Origin: Caldilineaceae bacterium bin5
GTDB lineage: Bacteria > Chloroflexota > Anaerolineae > Caldilineales > Caldilineaceae
DNA: 64,000 nucleotides
Assembly: GCA_002238445.1 (NCBI GenBank)
Contig: MPML01000001.1
Coordinates: 248,001-312,000 of the forward strand
Direction: 5' to 3'
Each line of letters starts with the position of its first letter. Within the stretch, counting starts at the first letter, position 1. Below the pieces are notes generated by a model, which was given only the letters and a program-made list of their open reading frames with translations, did not search any database and had not been told where the DNA came from. Below, piece by piece: positions 46,939 to 56,780 of the stretch. Position numbers and translations under genes: made by a program.

Positions 46939-48297
46939 ATGTTTTTGCAGTTTCTGAAGTCGACGAAACCAGAATTTCTCGATCGATTGCCGCGGCAGAG
47001 AGTATTTTACAGCCTGTTGCTGGCATGTCTCTTGTGGCTGGCTCTGCAAGTTGTTATGCAGACACAGCAGGTTGCCGCGCAGTCACCGGGCGATACATAT
47101 GTCGTCAAAACGGGTGACACGTTGGCGTCGATCGCGGCCAATCTTGGCATCCCACTGGAGCTGTTGGTTACCGCCAATCAACTCACTGACGTGGATGCGC
47201 TTGATGTGGGGCAGGTGCTTCAACTTCCCCGCGGCGCGACCCGCAGCGCCTTGGTCGCAAGGCCAGGTGACACAATCAGCGCTATCGCACTGCGCGAGGG
47301 CCTGTCGGTTCCCCGGTTGGCGATCCTTAATCACACGACACCAAGCGCTCGCCTCTTCCCGGGACAACAGATACGGCTCTTACCCAACACGCCAGCCGCG
47401 CCGACCCGCTTTGGCTCGATGAAGGTGATCAGTGTTCCTTTAGTTGTGGTCCAGGGACAGGCCGGTTGGGTTGAAGCTGTAGTGGACCGTCCTCTTGCCC
47501 TCGAAGCAGGTTGGAACGGCGCGCCTTTGGGCATCCGGCCACTGGCAATCCTGAAAGAAGGGGAGGCAGGCGAGGAGGTTACAGTGTGGGGTGGATACGT
47601 CCCGACTGCGGCCTCAATGGAACCGGGTGTATACCCGGTTAGCCTGAGCTATCGGGCCGCGAACGGGGTAAAGGTCACCCGTTCTTTCCCCGTTTTCGTG
47701 CAGGAACAGGGCTTTCCCGTTCAGGAGATCACTCTGCCACCGGATAAAAACGCACTGATTGAGCAGGAGGTTTCACAGGATGAGCTTGACTACCTTGCAC
47801 CGGTGTGGACGCGAACTGCCACACCGATTCAGTGGCGTGGGCCCTTCGAACTTCCGCTATCGGTGACCGCTCCTACCACGAGTGCATATGGCGTCAGGCG
47901 CAATTACAATTCCTCGCAATACTTTTCTTTTCACACAGGGCAGGATTTTGCTGCGCCGGGAGGCAGCCTAGTCCATGCGCCTGGGGACGGAATTGTCGCA
48001 CTTGCCGAACCGTTGACAGTGCGCGGCATCAGCGTCATCCTCGACCACGGTGCGGGTTTGTTCACAGGGTACTGGCACTTGCAAGAGGCGCTCGTGACAC
48101 CCGGGGAGACGGTGCGGGCTGGGGATCCGATCGGGCTGGTCGGTACCACCGGTCGTAGTACGGGCGAGCACCTCCACTGGGAACTACGAATCTACGGGAT
48201 TGCCGTGGATCCGATGCCCTTTCTGACGCAGCCGCTGCTGGCAGTCACTTCTTCTGCTGAACAGGCCAGCGACCAGGGCACACGCACTGGCCAGTAA
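46939..48297 (+). CDS. Exported LysM / M23-family peptidoglycan endopeptidase
   Basis: 452 residues. After an N-terminal signal or anchor (about 22-42) come two LysM units: YVVKTGDTLASIAANLGIP and ALVARPGDTISAIALREGL. A middle domain of about 130 residues has no recognised motif. The C-terminal M23 zinc peptidase has FSFHTGQDFAAPGG (His and Asp ligands), PGDGIVALAEPLTVRG and EHLHWELRI (HxH). It likely binds and cuts, or regulates cutting of, cell wall. GAAATATTGAG precedes the start; the ribosome-binding site is weak. Confidence 0.92.
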   Translation: MFLQFLKSTKPEFLDRLPRQRVFYSLLLACLLWLALQVVMQTQQVAAQSPGDTYVVKTGDTLASIAANLGIPLELLVTANQLTDVDALDVGQVLQLPRGATRSALVARPGDTISAIALREGLSVPRLAILNHTTPSARLFPGQQIRLLPNTPAAPTRFGSMKVISVPLVVVQGQAGWVEAVVDRPLALEAGWNGAPLGIRPLAILKEGEAGEEVTVWGGYVPTAASMEPGVYPVSLSYRAANGVKVTRSFPVFVQEQGFPVQEITLPPDKNALIEQEVSQDELDYLAPVWTRTATPIQWRGPFELPLSVTAPTTSAYGVRRNYNSSQYFSFHTGQDFAAPGGSLVHAPGDGIVALAEPLTVRGISVILDHGAGLFTGYWHLQEALVTPGETVRAGDPIGLVGTTGRSTGEHLHWELRIYGIAVDPMPFLTQPLLAVTSSAEQASDQGTRTGQ

Positions 48298-48403
48298 GAC
48301 AGGGCTAGCCTTAGCCGCAGGGGACCCAAGCGCCATCTGTCCGAGGCAGCCGCAGAGAAGGTGTCCGCGATTCCGTTTTGACGTCGTCCTGCCGCCAGAA
48401 ATA

Positions 48404-48437
48404 CAAAAGAAAAAGCGCCGACTGTGCGGTCGGCGCT
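48404..48437 (-). terminator. Rho-independent terminator of rplY
   Basis: Inverted repeat AGCGCCGAC (48414-48422) and GTCGGCGCT (48429-48437) with a 6-nt loop. On the minus strand the hairpin is followed by TTTTTCTTTT, a good U-tract, starting about 25 nt after the rplY stop. The plus-strand M23 peptidase gene converges on the same hairpin but lacks a U-tract there. Confidence 0.9.
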
Positions 48438-48461
48438 CTCGTAGGCTCGTCAGGAAAAAAT

Positions 48462-49118
48462 CTACTCTTCTTCTTCCTCTTCGTCTCGTCCTCTGCCAAT
48501 GACCTCGGGCTCGACGTCGGTCTCCAACAACTCGTCTTCTTCCAACTCCTCCTCCTCGCTGATCGCGGCACGGGAGAGAATCAGGCTGCAGATCGGCTCA
48601 TCGGTATCGGATATGTAGGAGACGCCAGGGATGATTGGCAGGTCTGCGACCGTGATCGGCGGGCTTTCGGGAGTCTCCAGACGAGATACATCGATTTCAA
48701 TTTGAGCGGGAATGTCGGCGGGCAGTGCTTCGATTTCAACACTATCCATCGACTGTACCATCACAAGGTCGGCATCGACGACGATGGCACCCACCATCAG
48801 AAGCGGCACGCTAACTTGCTGCGTTTCCGACATGTTGACGGTATAAAAGTCGGCATGCAGCAGATTGTGCCGAACCGGATGACGTTGGACTTCACGCACG
48901 AGGATATTGTAGTCTTCCCCCTCCAGATCGAGTCTAACAAGCTGGGAATTACCGCCTTCGCGCAGCACCTTTTCAAACTCGGGGCCATCGACCTGGGCGT
49001 TTCGCGGTGTGGCCCCACCGCCGTATACCACAACCGGAACAATTCCTTCCGGACGAAGCCGCTTTACTCTGCGGCCGGTAATACTGCGGGACTTTGCATT
49101 CAATGTAAGTGTTGACAT
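48462..49118 (-). CDS. rplY: 50S ribosomal protein L25 (Ctc/TL5 type)
   Basis: 218-residue 5S-rRNA-binding protein. The N-terminal L25 domain has AKSRSITGRRVKRLRPEGI and PVVVYGGGATPRNAQVDG. The C-terminal TL5 domain has IPAQIEIDVSRLETPESPPI. An acidic tail of about 40 residues (EEEELEEDELLE, then DEEEEEE) ends it, longer than in most homologues. The ribosome-binding site is weak (GAGAG). It is a single gene with its own terminator. Confidence 0.94.
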   Translation of the reverse strand: MSTLTLNAKSRSITGRRVKRLRPEGIVPVVVYGGGATPRNAQVDGPEFEKVLREGGNSQLVRLDLEGEDYNILVREVQRHPVRHNLLHADFYTVNMSETQQVSVPLLMVGAIVVDADLVMVQSMDSVEIEALPADIPAQIEIDVSRLETPESPPITVADLPIIPGVSYISDTDEPICSLILSRAAISEEEELEEDELLETDVEPEVIGRGRDEEEEEE

Positions 49119-49268
49119 CTTGTTATGACTCTCTTCTCTTTAAGACTGTGAAGGCTTTTTGCCAACCTGCTAGGCTTGGGTTTCCACGATCGGTAGAACA
49201 GCTTCAGCGGCCAATCTCAATCGTTGGCGTTCGTTAAGGAAAGCGGCCGCGGCCGCCAAATTCAAATT

Positions 49269-49751
49269 TCAAGACTGTTCATGTTCTCGTCGGCCTCGAC
49301 TGCGCGTGGCCAGCCTTCGCAATACCATCACGACCAAGCCAAATCCTGCTCCCATCGCCAGTGCGGATAACGGAGAAAGAGTGGTCTTAACGTCTCCCTC
49401 CACTTTGCCGGCCACCACCAGCCAGGTGCACAGCTCCTTTGCTTTGACCCGACCAGAAACCAGAATACCGACGTCGCCTGAGTGGATAGTAGTTTCCTCG
49501 CTGACAGCGAAACCGATGGGGGCATCACGCATTTCGAGCGATTTTGTCTGCACGAACCCTGCCGCAGATTCGGTCATGTTAACTGCCTGTGCATCGACCG
49601 AGCGGGCCGCGGATTCGGACATGGAAACATGCCCTCCCTGCACCGAGGAGACGGCGGAGTCTTTCACGTTTACGCGCTCCCCCTCCAGATCGGCACTCAG
49701 ATCGGCTGCTGCTTCTTCCAAAGGGTTGGCGTCCGGCTTCTCTTCAGCCAT
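49269..49751 (-). CDS. Repeat-containing single-pass membrane protein of unknown function
   Basis: 160 residues from the ATG at 49751, which has GGAGA five nt upstream; an ATG at 49775 adds eight residues. Not a family I recognise. Residues about 25-100 form four to five imperfect 16-17 residue repeats (NVKDSAVSSVQGG; SMSESAARSVDAQ; NMTESAAGFVQTK; EMRDAPIGFAVSE), suggesting a small beta-helix. Then comes a polar stretch and a C-terminal membrane helix (LSALAMGAGFGLVVMVL) with a basic end (RRLATRSRGRREH). The bactofilin-like look is only a resemblance. A perfect consensus promoter drives it. Confidence 0.75.
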   Translation of the reverse strand: MAEEKPDANPLEEAAADLSADLEGERVNVKDSAVSSVQGGHVSMSESAARSVDAQAVNMTESAAGFVQTKSLEMRDAPIGFAVSEETTIHSGDVGILVSGRVKAKELCTWLVVAGKVEGDVKTTLSPLSALAMGAGFGLVVMVLRRLATRSRGRREHEQS

Positions 49752-49801
49752 GTCAGTCTCCATTTTCGGCATCATTCCAAGGCAAAGCGCACAGAGCCCC
49801 T

Positions 49802-49830
49802 ATTATAGCCAGCGTAAAAATTTCTGTCAA
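49802..49830 (-). promoter_or_regulatory. Perfect consensus sigma70 promoter
   Basis: On the minus strand TTGACA (49825-49830), 17 bp, TATAAT (49802-49807): every base matches the consensus, with ideal spacing. It lies about 50 nt before the 49751 ATG of the repeat protein, with predicted start near 49795. Confidence 0.88.
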
Positions 49831-50080
49831 AAATCGGGCTGTGCTGGGTTCCTTCAGAAGCGGGGAGAGCCCTAGGCGGCTCTGATGAAATTCGGCTTCG
49901 AACCGTAAGCTCCACGCCTGAAAAACTGAAGAAACCGGGCTGTGCAGTTTGAACCAGAATCGATGAAAAGACTTTGCGGGACCTGGCGGCATCGTTCTCC
50001 ATTGGCTTGAAGAAACGATGCGCCTTCGGTCCCGCCTTGGATCGTCGTCGAGGGCAAGTTGCTGGACTCTTCTGCTCGCC
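49831..50080. other. Non-coding spacer between SIMPL gene and repeat-protein promoter
   Basis: No gene found. The motif CCGGGCTGTG or TCGGGCTGTG occurs twice (near 49839 and 49937), followed by similar purine-rich text, but I cannot assign a role. A clear terminator for the SIMPL gene is not visible. Confidence 0.4.
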
Positions 50081-50854
50081 TTATCGAAGTTCGTAGGTTA
50101 TCTGCAACTGCATCGTCAGATTCAGTTCGCCTGGGCTGACAGGACCTGCGCCGCCACCCATCTCGGCCATCGCCATCCTTGAGAAATTGCCGCCAAAAAA
50201 GCCTCCACCCTGGCCGATAATCTCACTGATTCCCGTCACTTCACCAACGCTTACGCCAATAATTCCCGCCAACTCTTCAGCCTTGCCATAGGCGTCGGCG
50301 ACTGCATCCGCTCGTGCCTCGGACTCAACCGAAGCGGGGTCTGCCAGACTGAAATCGACACCATAGATATTGTTTGCACCGGCGTCAATTGCCGCGTCCA
50401 GGACATCGCCAATGCTCTCCAGATCACGAATCGTAATGAACACCGTATTGCTCACACGGTAGCGGACGTCGTCGTCAGCCAGCAAGCCGCCAGGGCCAAA
50501 CCGTTCTGCGAAGATGCTGTAGTGCTGGGTTTGGATGTCCAACTCATTGATGCTCTGCGACAACAACGCCGCCTGGACTTCATCCATAATGGATTGGGCG
50601 GCAACGCTGGCTTCTCTAACCGTTGGCCGCACTACCTCGACGCCGATCGACGCGGTGGCGATGTCAGGTTCAATTGTGACAATGCCTTCTCCTACCACTG
50701 TCACCGAATGCGAGCTCGTCGCGGTGAGGCTTTCCTCGCGGGCCATTGCCGCCGGCGTTGGCGAGGCTGTATTTGCTATAAAAACAGCGAATAGGAGCAA
50801 TGCCATCGTCGCGACCAGGCCTATAGTCGTATTTGCCGAAAATTTGCTTTTCAT
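50081..50854 (-). CDS. SIMPL-domain (DUF541) exported protein
   Basis: 257 residues. An N-terminal hydrophobic segment (TTIGLVATMALLLFAVFIA) acts as signal or anchor. The SIMPL domain follows: VTVVGEGIVTIEPDIATASI at its start and the mid-domain YRVSNTVFITIRDLESIGDVL. It ends with LNLTMQLQITYELR. Members are found in many bacteria and are poorly understood; oligomeric or envelope roles have been proposed. The Gly/Phe/Met-rich insert GQGGGFFGGNFSRMAMAE is typical. It diverges from the Wzy-like gene. Confidence 0.9.
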   Translation of the reverse strand: MKSKFSANTTIGLVATMALLLFAVFIANTASPTPAAMAREESLTATSSHSVTVVGEGIVTIEPDIATASIGVEVVRPTVREASVAAQSIMDEVQAALLSQSINELDIQTQHYSIFAERFGPGGLLADDDVRYRVSNTVFITIRDLESIGDVLDAAIDAGANNIYGVDFSLADPASVESEARADAVADAYGKAEELAGIIGVSVGEVTGISEIIGQGGGFFGGNFSRMAMAEMGGGAGPVSPGELNLTMQLQITYELR

Positions 50855-51017
50855 CTGGCGGTTCTCCCTTGCTAAATCAGTGACCTATGACACCATAGGC
50901 ACTCCCTCTGCTGAAAGTATGACGACACTGCCCCCGAAAGAGTTGCATTTTTGCTGAAACTGACCTCTCACTTGTGTTCTCAGGATTCTCTGCACGTGTG
51001 TTAGGATCATCGGAATC

Positions 51018-53255
51018 ATGCCTCCGCGACTGTTCAAGTCTCCCCGCTTTCTGGTGCTGTTGGCCCTGCTATTCCTGTTGGGGGCAGCGGCATGGTTGGC
51101 TTCGTCCGGCGACGAGGCCGGGCCCCCGACCCCTCCAACCGTCGTCGATAGCCTCACCGGCAAAGCAGTCGCCTCGATGGACAGCCCCGTCTTTGCCTTT
51201 GAACCGGGCTGGCAGATCTCTGCCAGCGGCGCCGACACGACTGAGCCGGACCAACCGTGGACGCAGCCGTCCGGGCGCATGGCCTTTCAATACCGCGGTA
51301 GCGAACTCGCGCTGCAGTTGGCGTTGGGCGACTATTGGGGATACATATTCGTAACAGTGGACGGGCGCCCCGCCAACCGTTTACCGGTCTTGCCGGGCAA
51401 TCACGACAGCCTCGGCCAACCCAGCGGATACAAGCCTCTATTTGCTCCCGAAAAACAGAGCGCGGCGGGCTCCGCATCCGAGTGGATAGTAGTCCATCGC
51501 GCCGCGAGTGCAGGCCCGCATGAAGTCACGGTCGAAGTTTGGCGCGGTTGGGGCCAGACAGTCTTACGGGCTGTCGCGGTGGACGCGCTGCCCGCGGGCC
51601 CTCGCCCACTGTGGCCCGCCGTCTTACTGGCCCTGATTGGTGTTTGGTTGGCTGCAGCCGCCTTGGTGACGGTCCTTGGGGCTACTTCAGCGTCGAATTA
51701 CCGGTCTTCTGAACCCTCCTCGCCGGCCGCGCCCGCACGATCGGGAAGGCAGAGTTTCCAGTTCCTGGATATGTGGGCGCGCCTTATTCCCACTCGCTTG
51801 CAGACGCTGCCATGGCTTCACGCTGTCGGCCTTGCCATCGCCGGCGCCGCGATGGTTGGAACAGGGACACTTGCCAATAGTTGGCTGCTCACCGACGTCG
51901 GCCTGGTCCTGCTAGGCCTCGCCGGTCTGCAATGGCCAGTTCTTTGGACCGGCGCCCTTCTGTTTGCGCTGCCTCTTTATCTGTACCCGCTGCCTGTTCT
52001 GCCGGGCAGGGCACTAAATCTGATCGAAATCGGTGTTTACGGCGGCTTGGCGCTCATCGCGGCGCGAAGAATTCTGCTGCAGCGCCTGCCGCATGCATCA
52101 GAATCAAAACAGGTGGCAACAGACTCCCGCCACCTCCTCCTTTTCCTCCTTGTCTCCGTTGCCCTTGTCGCCGCCTTCGCAGCCGAGCAACGCGGCGTAG
52201 CGCTGCGTGAATGGCGCACGGTCTTCCTCAGCGCCGCCTTTTTTGCACTGCTGTTACACGAAACTTTGCGCAAGGCTGCCGACCCCAAGGCTGCCCGTAC
52301 AGTTCTCGCTCTCGCCTGGCTGGCCGGCGGCGCGTTCGTAGCCTGTACCGGACTCTGGCAGTATGTCACAGAGCAGAACGTCATTCAGGCCGAAGGCGTA
52401 AACAGAGTGCGGGCTTTTTTCGGCTCACCCAACAATCTTGGCCTCTACCTGGAACGCACCGCGGCGGTGGGTGTGGCGCTGGCTGTTTTTGGCGGCAGAT
52501 GGGGTGTGAGGGAGGGAATCGGTAGAACCGGGGAGGGGCAAACGAGGTTTCCTTTCTTCGCTTCATGGCAGAGAGCCCCGTTGGCCGCCCGCTGCGCACT
52601 GCTTCTTACAATCCCCCAACTGATAGCGCTCCTGCTGACTTTCAGCAAGGGGGCAATCTTCCTCGGCCTGCCGGCAATGTTGGTTGCTCTTGCAGTGGCT
52701 GGGCGGCTCCTGCTCGCCGCGCCGGGCAGTCGGTTGCCAGCTCGGTGGGGATGGTGGTTAGCGGCAGTTGCGGCAGCCATGGTTTTGGGCCTGACACCAT
52801 TTCTGGGCACAGAACGTTTTCGCAGTCTCCTGGACTTGCGGCCGGAGGGCACTGCTGGCATTCGCCTCAGTCTGTGGCGTAGTAGCGTGCAGATGGCCCT
52901 TGATCATCTTTGGCTGGGCGTTGGTCCGGACAACTTCCTGTACAGCTATCGCAGCGGCTATATCCTGCCCGCGGCCTGGCGCGATCCCAGCCTCAACCAT
53001 CCTCACAACTTCGTTTTGGACTGGTGGACGCGTCTCGGCCTGCCGGGTCTTGCGTTGGCGGCAGCCTGGCTGGCAATGGGGCTCCGCTCGCTGTGGCGGG
53101 ATGCTACCGCTGATCCACTCGCCGTCGGCGCGCTGGGCGCGGTCGCCGCCGCTCTGGGACACGGCCTGATAGACGCCTCCTACGCTCTGCCGGACTTGAT
53201 GCTAATATGGGTCTTTCTGCTACATCTGTTTGCGCTGCCGAGCGTAAAGAAGTGA
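51018..53255 (+). CDS. O-antigen ligase / Wzy-like polymerase membrane protein with extracytoplasmic N-domain
   Basis: 745 residues. A first helix (about 10-30) is followed by roughly 170 residues of soluble sequence that includes VFAFEPGWQISASGAD and HEVTVEVWRGWGQTVLRAVA, then about ten transmembrane helices. The ligase core is near LLLTFSKGAIFLGLPAMLVA, with the large loop RSSVQMALDHLWLGVGPDNF and NHPHNFVLDWWTRLGLPG. Such enzymes join or polymerise sugar chains on lipid carriers. The substrate is unknown. The soluble N-domain is an addition to the usual family plan. It stands alone on the plus strand. Confidence 0.85.
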   Translation: MPPRLFKSPRFLVLLALLFLLGAAAWLASSGDEAGPPTPPTVVDSLTGKAVASMDSPVFAFEPGWQISASGADTTEPDQPWTQPSGRMAFQYRGSELALQLALGDYWGYIFVTVDGRPANRLPVLPGNHDSLGQPSGYKPLFAPEKQSAAGSASEWIVVHRAASAGPHEVTVEVWRGWGQTVLRAVAVDALPAGPRPLWPAVLLALIGVWLAAAALVTVLGATSASNYRSSEPSSPAAPARSGRQSFQFLDMWARLIPTRLQTLPWLHAVGLAIAGAAMVGTGTLANSWLLTDVGLVLLGLAGLQWPVLWTGALLFALPLYLYPLPVLPGRALNLIEIGVYGGLALIAARRILLQRLPHASESKQVATDSRHLLLFLLVSVALVAAFAAEQRGVALREWRTVFLSAAFFALLLHETLRKAADPKAARTVLALAWLAGGAFVACTGLWQYVTEQNVIQAEGVNRVRAFFGSPNNLGLYLERTAAVGVALAVFGGRWGVREGIGRTGEGQTRFPFFASWQRAPLAARCALLLTIPQLIALLLTFSKGAIFLGLPAMLVALAVAGRLLLAAPGSRLPARWGWWLAAVAAAMVLGLTPFLGTERFRSLLDLRPEGTAGIRLSLWRSSVQMALDHLWLGVGPDNFLYSYRSGYILPAAWRDPSLNHPHNFVLDWWTRLGLPGLALAAAWLAMGLRSLWRDATADPLAVGALGAVAAALGHGLIDASYALPDLMLIWVFLLHLFALPSVKK

Positions 53256-53331
53256 ATGGCCGGTCCCGTTAACTCCGATACATCCGCAAGGTGGTTGCAT
53301 GTGCCAGCAGAAGGGGGTGGGCGAGACTGTT

Positions 53332-54237
53332 TCACAGCCCGCGCAGACGGTGCAGGCACCAGTGATATGTGTGGTTGTCCGAAACTTTACAGTCGCTGAA
53401 CCGCAGGCTGTAGAAAGTGTAGTAGAGGTCAATGTGTTGCCAGCTTCGGGCACCGTATCTCCGGTCGACCTCCTTTCGCAGGAAACTGAAGTCCGCCTCC
53501 GAGACAAAATCATAGATCCGGCAGAAGTAGTACGCGCCCGCCAGATCTATTAGCGGGTCGCCGATCAGCGTCAAAGGGCTGAAATCGACCACCGCTGTCA
53601 GGATTCCGCGTTCGTCACTGAGAACGTTGCCCAAAAAAAAGTCCCCATGCACCAGGCATTTGGGCGGCCGGGCAGGCAGTTCTCCAAGCTGGCAGTAGAA
53701 CGCATCTACGATCCGGTCCACTTCTGGCAGGTCTTCTTGCAGATCGGCGTAGGAGTGCGCCAGGGTTGCTTCAATACGCGCCTGTAGGTATCCCGGCCAT
53801 GTATCGGCGGTAATCTCCTCCCACACGTTTAGAGGTTCACCATAGAGGTACTGAGGAAGCTGGACCGCATGCAACTGAGGAAGCGCATCCAGGAGGGAAG
53901 TCAGCGCGCTTCGCCGCTCGCGGCTTGTCAGGCGAGGAAAGACCTGCGCCATATCCTGTCCCGGAAGCCGTCGCTCGACGTGAAAATGCACATCGTCGAC
54001 AGCGCCGTATTCATAAATGAGAGGAACTGCAAAGGGGAAGGAGTATCGATGCAGCCGCTCCGAAAATCTTTGCAGCCGCGGGAGATAGCCTTGTTCCTGC
54101 GGGCCGTTGTGGATTTTCAGAACGCGTCCGCCGCCAATGTCATAGAGGGAGGAGGTCATTCCCCGGCCCACCAGATCGGCGCTTTCGATTTGCAGATGGC
54201 GCAAGACTACCGCCAACCGCTCCCACGCGCCCGTCAT
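53332..54237 (-). CDS. Aminoglycoside phosphotransferase (APH)-family kinase
   Basis: 301 residues with a kinase-like fold. N-terminal RVLKIHNGP holds the ATP-binding Lys. The catalytic loop is LVHGDFFLGNVL and the metal-binding Asp lies in VVDFSPLTLIGDPLIDLAG. The family covers antibiotic, choline, homoserine and sugar kinases, so no substrate is proposed. It overlaps the thioredoxin gene's stop by 4 bp and may be the last gene of the gnd transcript. It converges with the Wzy-like gene 76 bp away. Confidence 0.85.
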   Translation of the reverse strand: MTGAWERLAVVLRHLQIESADLVGRGMTSSLYDIGGGRVLKIHNGPQEQGYLPRLQRFSERLHRYSFPFAVPLIYEYGAVDDVHFHVERRLPGQDMAQVFPRLTSRERRSALTSLLDALPQLHAVQLPQYLYGEPLNVWEEITADTWPGYLQARIEATLAHSYADLQEDLPEVDRIVDAFYCQLGELPARPPKCLVHGDFFLGNVLSDERGILTAVVDFSPLTLIGDPLIDLAGAYYFCRIYDFVSEADFSFLRKEVDRRYGARSWQHIDLYYTFYSLRFSDCKVSDNHTYHWCLHRLRGL

Positions 54238-54898
54238 GGCAGAATCTCAGCGACATGCTCTGCCAGGATGACGCTGTTCATTTCGCCGGACCAGACGCCG
54301 CGGATGATGCCTTCAGCATCGATAAAATAGGTTAGAGGCAGCGCCTGGACATTGTAGCGCAGCCCCACCTGCTGGGACGTGTCCAGGACTATCGCGAAGT
54401 CGGACGCGCCAGCCCGCCCCGCTGTCGAGTCTGCATTTCCCGCCGACTCGACCCCGACTTCATCCAGAAAGCGCTCGACAACGTCCGCACGCTCCCCTTG
54501 ATTCACGCCGATGAACAGAACACATTCAGCGTCAGAGCCAGCCGCGCTCCCATTGTTCCCGCCCGCTTCGGTCATCCCGCCCTGTGCCATGCACGCGCCA
54601 TGGCGCGCCGCGGCAGCCTGCAGTGCGGGGAATTCCCGTCGGCAAGGGCCACACCAGGTCGCCCAGAAGTTCAGAACAACCGCTTTTCCTCTCGCGGCCG
54701 AAAGCGTGAAGGATTCCTCTGTTTCCCCGCCCGCATTTAGGAGCGGCAACGTGAAATCCGGGGCCGGATGGTACAACGCCGGCCGCGGCGTGTCAAATGT
54801 CGATTGGTCGATGGAGGGCCGGCTGATCCACATCCACCCTGCGCCGAACAGAAGTATCAAGGGTATTGCCGCGTGCCAGCGGTTAATCAACGGCCGTT

Positions 54899-54908
<10 letters not shown>
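54234..54908 (-). CDS. TlpA-like membrane-anchored thioredoxin
   Basis: 224 residues. One N-terminal helix (AAIPLILLFGAGWMW) anchors a thioredoxin domain facing outward. The redox motif WCGPC is at residues 85-89 in VLNFWATWCGPCRREFP, and the cis-Pro region is LPLTYFID. An extra segment of about 40 residues rich in Gly, Ala and Ser (TEAGGNNGSAAGSDAE; ESAGNADSTAGRAGAS) interrupts the fold, and two more cysteines lie near it (GACMAQ; AECVLF). It overlaps gnd by 10 bp. Likely a reductase of cell-surface thiols. Confidence 0.9.
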
Positions 54909-56326
<1,418 letters not shown>

Positions 56327-56358
56327 AATTTCTCTCCTTTTGACAGTACGCTCTTTTT

Positions 56359-56382
56359 CTATGCAAATACTTGCATAGTATA
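56359..56382 (-). promoter_or_regulatory. gnd: gnd promoter with overlapping palindromic operator
   Basis: On the minus strand an extended -10, TGCTATACT (TATACT at 56377-56382), overlaps a perfect inverted repeat CTATGCAA-N4-TTGCATAG (56359-56378) covering the predicted start near 56370. The -35 is weak. This placement fits a repressor binding site. Confidence 0.6.
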
Positions 56383-56516
56383 GCAGACCGCAGCCGAATC
56401 CGAGCATTTTTTCGTCACGCTAAAGGATTGTTTTCCGTGGTCTCGGACCCACGATAGACGGCCCGGAAACAACAGAAATTCATCAGTAGTGGTACGGCGT
56501 CCGCGGCTGACATTCT

Positions 56517-56545
56517 TTGCTTTGCCCCTTCCTCTGTGATAGCAT
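56517..56545 (+). promoter_or_regulatory. purH: Possible purH promoter
   Basis: TTGCTT (56517-56522), 17 bp, TAGCAT (56540-56545). Both boxes are partial matches. It starts transcription about 10 nt before the riboswitch, where a promoter is expected. Confidence 0.45.
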
Positions 56546-56562
56546 ACATTCCTAACAGAGAA

Positions 56563-56706
56563 GGGCTCCTTGACTGGCGAGCAGAAGGGTTTACTAGGCT
56601 GGGAAACTGGCCGACCGGGAAACACTTCGCATGGGTGGAGAGATACCACGGGGAAGAGGAGCCGCCGGGGAATAACTTCCCTTTGTGCACAGTCGATCGC
56701 CTGGGC
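56563..56706 (+). promoter_or_regulatory. ZTP (pfl) riboswitch upstream of purH
   Basis: Aptamer for ZTP/AICAR nucleotide (ZMP), which signals folate shortage. The pattern of the pfl motif is seen in order: P1 5' strand GGCTCC (56564-56569), directly followed by TTGACTGGCGA (56570-56580); a GGTGG/CCAC hairpin ending in GGGGAA (56634-56655); the P1 3' strand GGAGCC (56658-56663), pairing perfectly with the first; a variable linker; and the 3' subdomain ending CGCCTGGGC (56698-56706). It is followed at once by a terminator and then purH, a known target of this class. In known cases ligand binding permits expression. Confidence 0.87.
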
Positions 56707-56709
56707 TGG

Positions 56710-56745
56710 GGCAGTTGGGTTTTCTTCCGACTGCCTTTTTTGTTT
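56710..56745 (+). terminator. Riboswitch-linked intrinsic terminator before purH
   Basis: Stem GGCAGTTGG (56710-56718) and CCGACTGCC (56727-56735), one T-G wobble, 8-nt loop, then TTTTTTGTTT. It lies four bases after the riboswitch core and 36 nt before the purH ATG, so it is placed to act as the expression platform. Confidence 0.88.
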
Positions 56746-56780
56746 CCCAAACACGTTTGCGTCCCAACAGGAGCCACTCC

